Shown piece after piece: positions 61,272 through 64,000 of a DNA stretch of 64,000 nucleotides. The stretch is from Thermococcus sp. 2319x1 (GTDB lineage: Archaea > Methanobacteriota_B > Thermococci > Thermococcales > Thermococcaceae). Each line of letters starts with the position of its first letter. The stretch's first letter is position 1. The DNA is taken from contig NZ_CP012200.1 of assembly GCF_001484685.1 (NCBI RefSeq), positions 1,234,321 to 1,298,320 on the forward strand, read 5' to 3'. The position numbers and the translations under genes were made by a program. The notes under the pieces were generated by a model that was not told where the DNA came from, did not search any database, and worked only from the letters and a program-made list of their open reading frames with translations.

Positions 61272-63056
61272 TTAATTAGCGATTTGTAGTACCATGATTA
61301 TTCTTGGGATTTCAAATGTATCTCCGCTAGAGTCACGAATAACTAGTTTATTGTTTTCATCGAGATCTAAAACAAGATAAAACTTGTCACATAGCTTAAT
61401 AACATCCTTCCACTCATCCTCAAGGAATGCTGGAATTGGCCAATAATTTTCCAAAAGGATTTCTGCTATTTTTGGATGATAATACAATCCTAGATATTCG
61501 CTATACCACCATAACGTCCATCCTTTTGTAAATCCATAGGGTAAGGGGGTATTTGAACTCTGATTAGTTGCTTTTATGGCCATTAGATCTTTTTCAGCAA
61601 GTTTCTTCAATCTGTCGTCTTCCGCGTATCTTGGATACATTTCCAAAAATTTTTGTTTTACAATTTCAGTGATTATTTCGATGTCTTTTTTGCTCATATG
61701 GTATGTTTTCTCTTTTATTTGATTCCCCGTCCATGTCCAGTTTGAGTAGATTATTGGTTCTCCATTTTTATTAAGCCTAATTGCGTAAAAGGTTATGTTT
61801 GAAATCTCCATATCATCATCTACCCATTTCCAATAGTAACTCCCTATATGAATTGGAGGAATTTGCTGGTCTATAACGAAGTATTCGCTACCAATCTTTA
61901 CAGCTACTGCCGCATGACCCGGTTTCTTATCTTTAAAGGTAATGTCAAGCATATAGATAGGAGTTATATTTGACTCCAGGAGTAAGCTCGCCGTAAGGAT
62001 TGCATAGTCACCGCAAATTCCGCTTTGGTAGTATATAGTATCATTAGCTGCTTGTAATTTTGTCAGGTTGGCATAAAGTTCTCGTTGGTAATCTGATAAA
62101 GTGCTCCAATTGATCACCAACACATCGACATAGTTGGCCTTTGTATAGTTGTATTGTACGGTGTTGTCAATCCATTCAAGAATCGCCCAAACTTTTTCTA
62201 GTGTGCTGTTGTATTCCGTGAATTGTTCTGAAAGGGAGCTTATCTTGCTTCTAAGGAGTTTACTCAGCCCTGCTTTGAATGCTTCTGAGTCATAGTAAGT
62301 TCTCCAATCATAAGTGGGATCAGTTCCGATTTCTATTTCATATCCATCCGGTAAATAATCTTTGTCTGTATCTTTCTCTAAGGGGTTCGTGAGAAAATCT
62401 ATCACTTCTTCTCCGTCTAATAGTCCATCATTATCAGAATCGGAATTTAAGGGATCTGTGAAATACTTTATGAGCTCTTCTCCATCCCAAAGTCTGTCCC
62501 TGTCAGTGTCTTCATTAATCGGATTAGTTCCTAATTGTAGTTCTTCTCCATCATAAAGGCCATCGTTATCAGTATCTTTTCTTGTGGGGTTTGTGTTGTA
62601 GGTTAATAACTCCTCAAAGTCTGTGAGGTTGTCTTTGTCTGTGTCTTTTGATAGCGGGTTTGTCTTGTAAAGGTTGGCTTCCTCCCCGTCAATTATACCA
62701 TCCTTGTCGGTATCGGGTTCCAGAGGATTTGTGTTATAACTAAAAAATTCTTCCCAATCTGATAGTCCATCCCCATCTGAATCGAATTTGAGAGGATTTG
62801 TTTTATATTTATTGACCTCCTCTCCATCGCTTATTCCGTCCCCATCTGTGTCTGGATTAAAGGGGTCTGTCCCATATTTTTGTTCCTCTTCAAAGGTTAA
62901 CCCATCATTGTCTTCTGGTTGGGTGGAAGTAGACTCAATTAATGGAGAGTGGGAGGTTATAGTCTGTTGAGTGGTTGCTTGTTCGGTGCTTTGAATACAG
63001 GCAGAACTGAGACTTATTACAATTATGAGTACTATAAGAAGAGACCTAACTTTCAT
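61272..63056 (-). CDS. Lipoprotein with calcium-binding repeats and a transglutaminase-like domain
   Basis: Exported lipoprotein (594 residues): MKVRSLLIVLIIVISLSSAC ends in a lipobox with Cys20. Residues 25-48 are a Ser/Thr-rich linker. Residues about 50-245 hold eight thrombospondin type 3-like repeats of about 23 residues with DxDxDG-type loops (DTDGDGISDGEE, DSDGDGLSDWEE, DTDKDGIIDGEE and so on). Residues about 280-420 are a transglutaminase/protease-like core: QSGICGDYAILTASLLLES (Cys), KKPGHAAVAVKIG (His), EYFVIDQQIPP (Asp). The gene is AT-richer than its neighbours. Surface protein modification or proteolysis is inferred. Confidence 0.78.
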   Translation of the reverse strand: MKVRSLLIVLIIVISLSSACIQSTEQATTQQTITSHSPLIESTSTQPEDNDGLTFEEEQKYGTDPFNPDTDGDGISDGEEVNKYKTNPLKFDSDGDGLSDWEEFFSYNTNPLEPDTDKDGIIDGEEANLYKTNPLSKDTDKDNLTDFEELLTYNTNPTRKDTDNDGLYDGEELQLGTNPINEDTDRDRLWDGEELIKYFTDPLNSDSDNDGLLDGEEVIDFLTNPLEKDTDKDYLPDGYEIEIGTDPTYDWRTYYDSEAFKAGLSKLLRSKISSLSEQFTEYNSTLEKVWAILEWIDNTVQYNYTKANYVDVLVINWSTLSDYQRELYANLTKLQAANDTIYYQSGICGDYAILTASLLLESNITPIYMLDITFKDKKPGHAAVAVKIGSEYFVIDQQIPPIHIGSYYWKWVDDDMEISNITFYAIRLNKNGEPIIYSNWTWTGNQIKEKTYHMSKKDIEIITEIVKQKFLEMYPRYAEDDRLKKLAEKDLMAIKATNQSSNTPLPYGFTKGWTLWWYSEYLGLYYHPKIAEILLENYWPIPAFLEDEWKDVIKLCDKFYLVLDLDENNKLVIRDSSGDTFEIPRIIMVLQIAN

Positions 63057-63221
63057 GTTTCCTGCACCGTATAGATACTATTGCGGAGGGAAAAATATTT
63101 AAGGTTTACTCTAGTTCCCATCGGGTCGTTAGGATTACTTAACTTTTTTGATTGGTGGCTGTTATGGACTTCCGGCAGGGAATTCTGCTCATAAAATTTA
63201 CCCCGTAATCAGAACCAAAAA

Positions 63222-63350
63222 AACACTCTTTCTGAGGCCGGGGGGAGTGTCAGTTTGAAAGGCTTGGCCCTCAGGTTTTAGGGCGATTCCGGCCGTGAAT
63301 CTGGGGAATCACTTCACATGTGGTGGGAACTGGGGCAAGGTTTCCGTGAC
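63222..63350 (+). ncRNA. Candidate structured RNA with pseudoknot
   Basis: The 306 bp between the lipoprotein and PHP genes hold a GC-rich block. ACACTC (63223-63228) can pair with GAGTGT (63245-63250). GGCCGG (63236-63241), inside that loop, can pair with CCGGCC (63289-63294), giving an H-type pseudoknot. GCCCT (63267-63271) pairs with AGGGC (63280-63284) inside the second stem. A TATA-like ATAAAATTTA near 63191-63200 lies about 26 bp upstream on the plus strand. No protein frame or box motifs were found. Strand and ends are uncertain. Confidence 0.35.
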
Positions 63351-63362
63351 GAGCATAACTAA

Positions 63363-64000
63363 TCACAAGAGCTCTGAAAATAGTAAATCCTCTTTTTTGC
63401 CTCCGGCTTTTTTGAATGCCTTTAAGCTCCAGCTTATGTTACCTACATCTCCCGGCCGGTGGGCATCGCTTGCAAAGGCTAGTTTTACTCCCTTCTGGAT
63501 GCACAGCTTTATGAAGTCTAACTCCGGCACCCTGTATCGGGAGCTTATCTCAAAAGCCTTCCCATACTCCTCCGCCAGCTCGACTATCTCCTTATATTCT
63601 TCAATCGAAGGATAGCCCACATATGGGAAAACGTTTCCGAAGTGTCCTATTATGTCGATGTTCTCATCTTGAAGGGCCAGCTTTATGAGTTCGAGATATT
63701 CATCGTACCTCCCCGGGTCGAAGTAGAGGTGAACGGAGGCTATTACGTAGTCGAGCTTTTTTCTAAAGTCGCTGTTTATATCAACGCCTTCCGGAAGAAT
63801 ATTGGCCTCTATTCCAGCCATAACGGTTATCTCACTTTCTTTTTTGGTTTGGTCCATAAGGGCAAGGTATGAGTTGAGCAGGTGGGGAGTGAAGAAATGC
63901 GCGTGATCGCTGATTCCAACAATCTTTAGTCCCTTTCTCTCAGCCTCGGCAATATTGTCCCTGATGTTTCCAATTCCATCAGAAAACCTTGTGTGGGTGT
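63363..64000 (-). CDS. PHP-family metal-dependent phosphoesterase (5' end outside window)
   Basis: The frame is open to the right edge of the window, so the start is missing and the ATG at 63857 is internal. The first visible residues are THTRFSDGIGNIRDNIAEAE, the HxH motif of the PHP domain, followed by GISDHAHFFTPH. Later metal ligands are GIEANILPEG, ASVHLY, IIGHFG and FASDAHRPGDV. PHP enzymes hydrolyse phosphoesters such as histidinol phosphate or nucleotides; the exact substrate is not evident. Confidence 0.87.
   Translation of the reverse strand, partial: THTRFSDGIGNIRDNIAEAERKGLKIVGISDHAHFFTPHLLNSYLALMDQTKKESEITVMAGIEANILPEGVDINSDFRKKLDYVIASVHLYFDPGRYDEYLELIKLALQDENIDIIGHFGNVFPYVGYPSIEEYKEIVELAEEYGKAFEISSRYRVPELDFIKLCIQKGVKLAFASDAHRPGDVGNISWSLKAFKKAGGKKEDLLFSELL

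Noticed and set aside
62344-62970. Tandem DNA repeats in the lipoprotein gene, considered as a CRISPR or satellite
   Set aside because: The period is about 69 bases in coding register and varies at silent sites; it is the DNA of the calcium-binding protein repeats.

Overview
The window is archaeal and comes from a member of the Thermococcales (Thermococcus, Pyrococcus or Palaeococcus). This rests on several observations: a stand-alone 5S rRNA followed by tRNA-Asp; tandem 2-oxoacid:ferredoxin oxidoreductase operons; an RNase P Rnp4; SRP54; archaeosine RaSEA; UPF0248; THEP1; a PINc/PilT-like ATPase; TATA/BRE promoters with very short leaders; GGTGATG-type Shine-Dalgarno (SD) sites; and a SurR-type GTTn3AACn5GTT motif. 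The species is not resolved from the sequence.

Layout. 1-5 kb: 3' end of serS, a decayed DUF257 gene, rnp4 with an OB-fold/winged-helix protein, the 5S rRNA-tRNA-Asp unit (divergent from the OB protein through one palindromic TATA box), surE and a DUF996 membrane protein. 5-12 kb: raSEA, then one operon of korDABC plus a second alpha-beta-gamma set (10 nearly abutting or overlapping genes' worth of coding in seven ORFs), then a heavily deleted nfn/sud operon remnant with an intact SurR-like site. 12-21 kb: DUF192, Trm5, tRNA-Glu, a large secreted protein, a FecCD-type ABC transporter lacking a binding protein, THEP1, mtnA, a GC-rich structured intergenic RNA candidate and an iron alcohol dehydrogenase. 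21-35 kb: Lhr-family helicase, alpha/beta hydrolase, M20 peptidase, MBL hydrolase, UPF0248, two DUF835-type proteins, TatD, a dihydropteroate-synthase-like protein, an ABC-2 exporter, Mth938-like, Nudix and PfkB kinase. 35-49 kb: DapA-like aldolase, hypCD, alanine aminotransferase, a SAMP-like protein, tRNA-Arg, Lrp regulator, PRTase-type regulator, SRP54, a 35-residue small protein gene, an MFS transporter divergent from a DUF89 protein, and MTA phosphorylase. 49-64 kb: cupin remnant, tRNA-Gly, nucleotidyltransferase, TPR protein, Sua5, glycosyltransferase, cell-wall-binding-repeat protein, asparagine synthase, GPN GTPase with MinD-like ATPase, PINc-ATPase, Maf, a calcium-repeat/transglutaminase lipoprotein, and the start-less end of a PHP hydrolase.

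Together the genes describe a peptide- and sugar-fermenting anaerobe: ferredoxin-linked 2-oxoacid oxidation, alanine formation, alcohol dehydrogenase, hydrogenase maturation and 5'-methylthioadenosine recycling (mtnA, MTAP).

The most notable hidden layer is a set of box C/D guide RNA genes placed at gene boundaries. Five share one architecture: a 3-4 bp terminal stem directly flanking GATGA and a D box, with internal D' and C'. They lie at 7702-7755, 26273-26338, 34151-34208, 37421-37476 and 60598-60653. Two have guides complementary to universally conserved rRNA (16S GGATTAGATA and 23S TAGCGAAATT). Two overlap protein-coding ends. Two further structured-RNA candidates lie near 20.1 and 63.3 kb.
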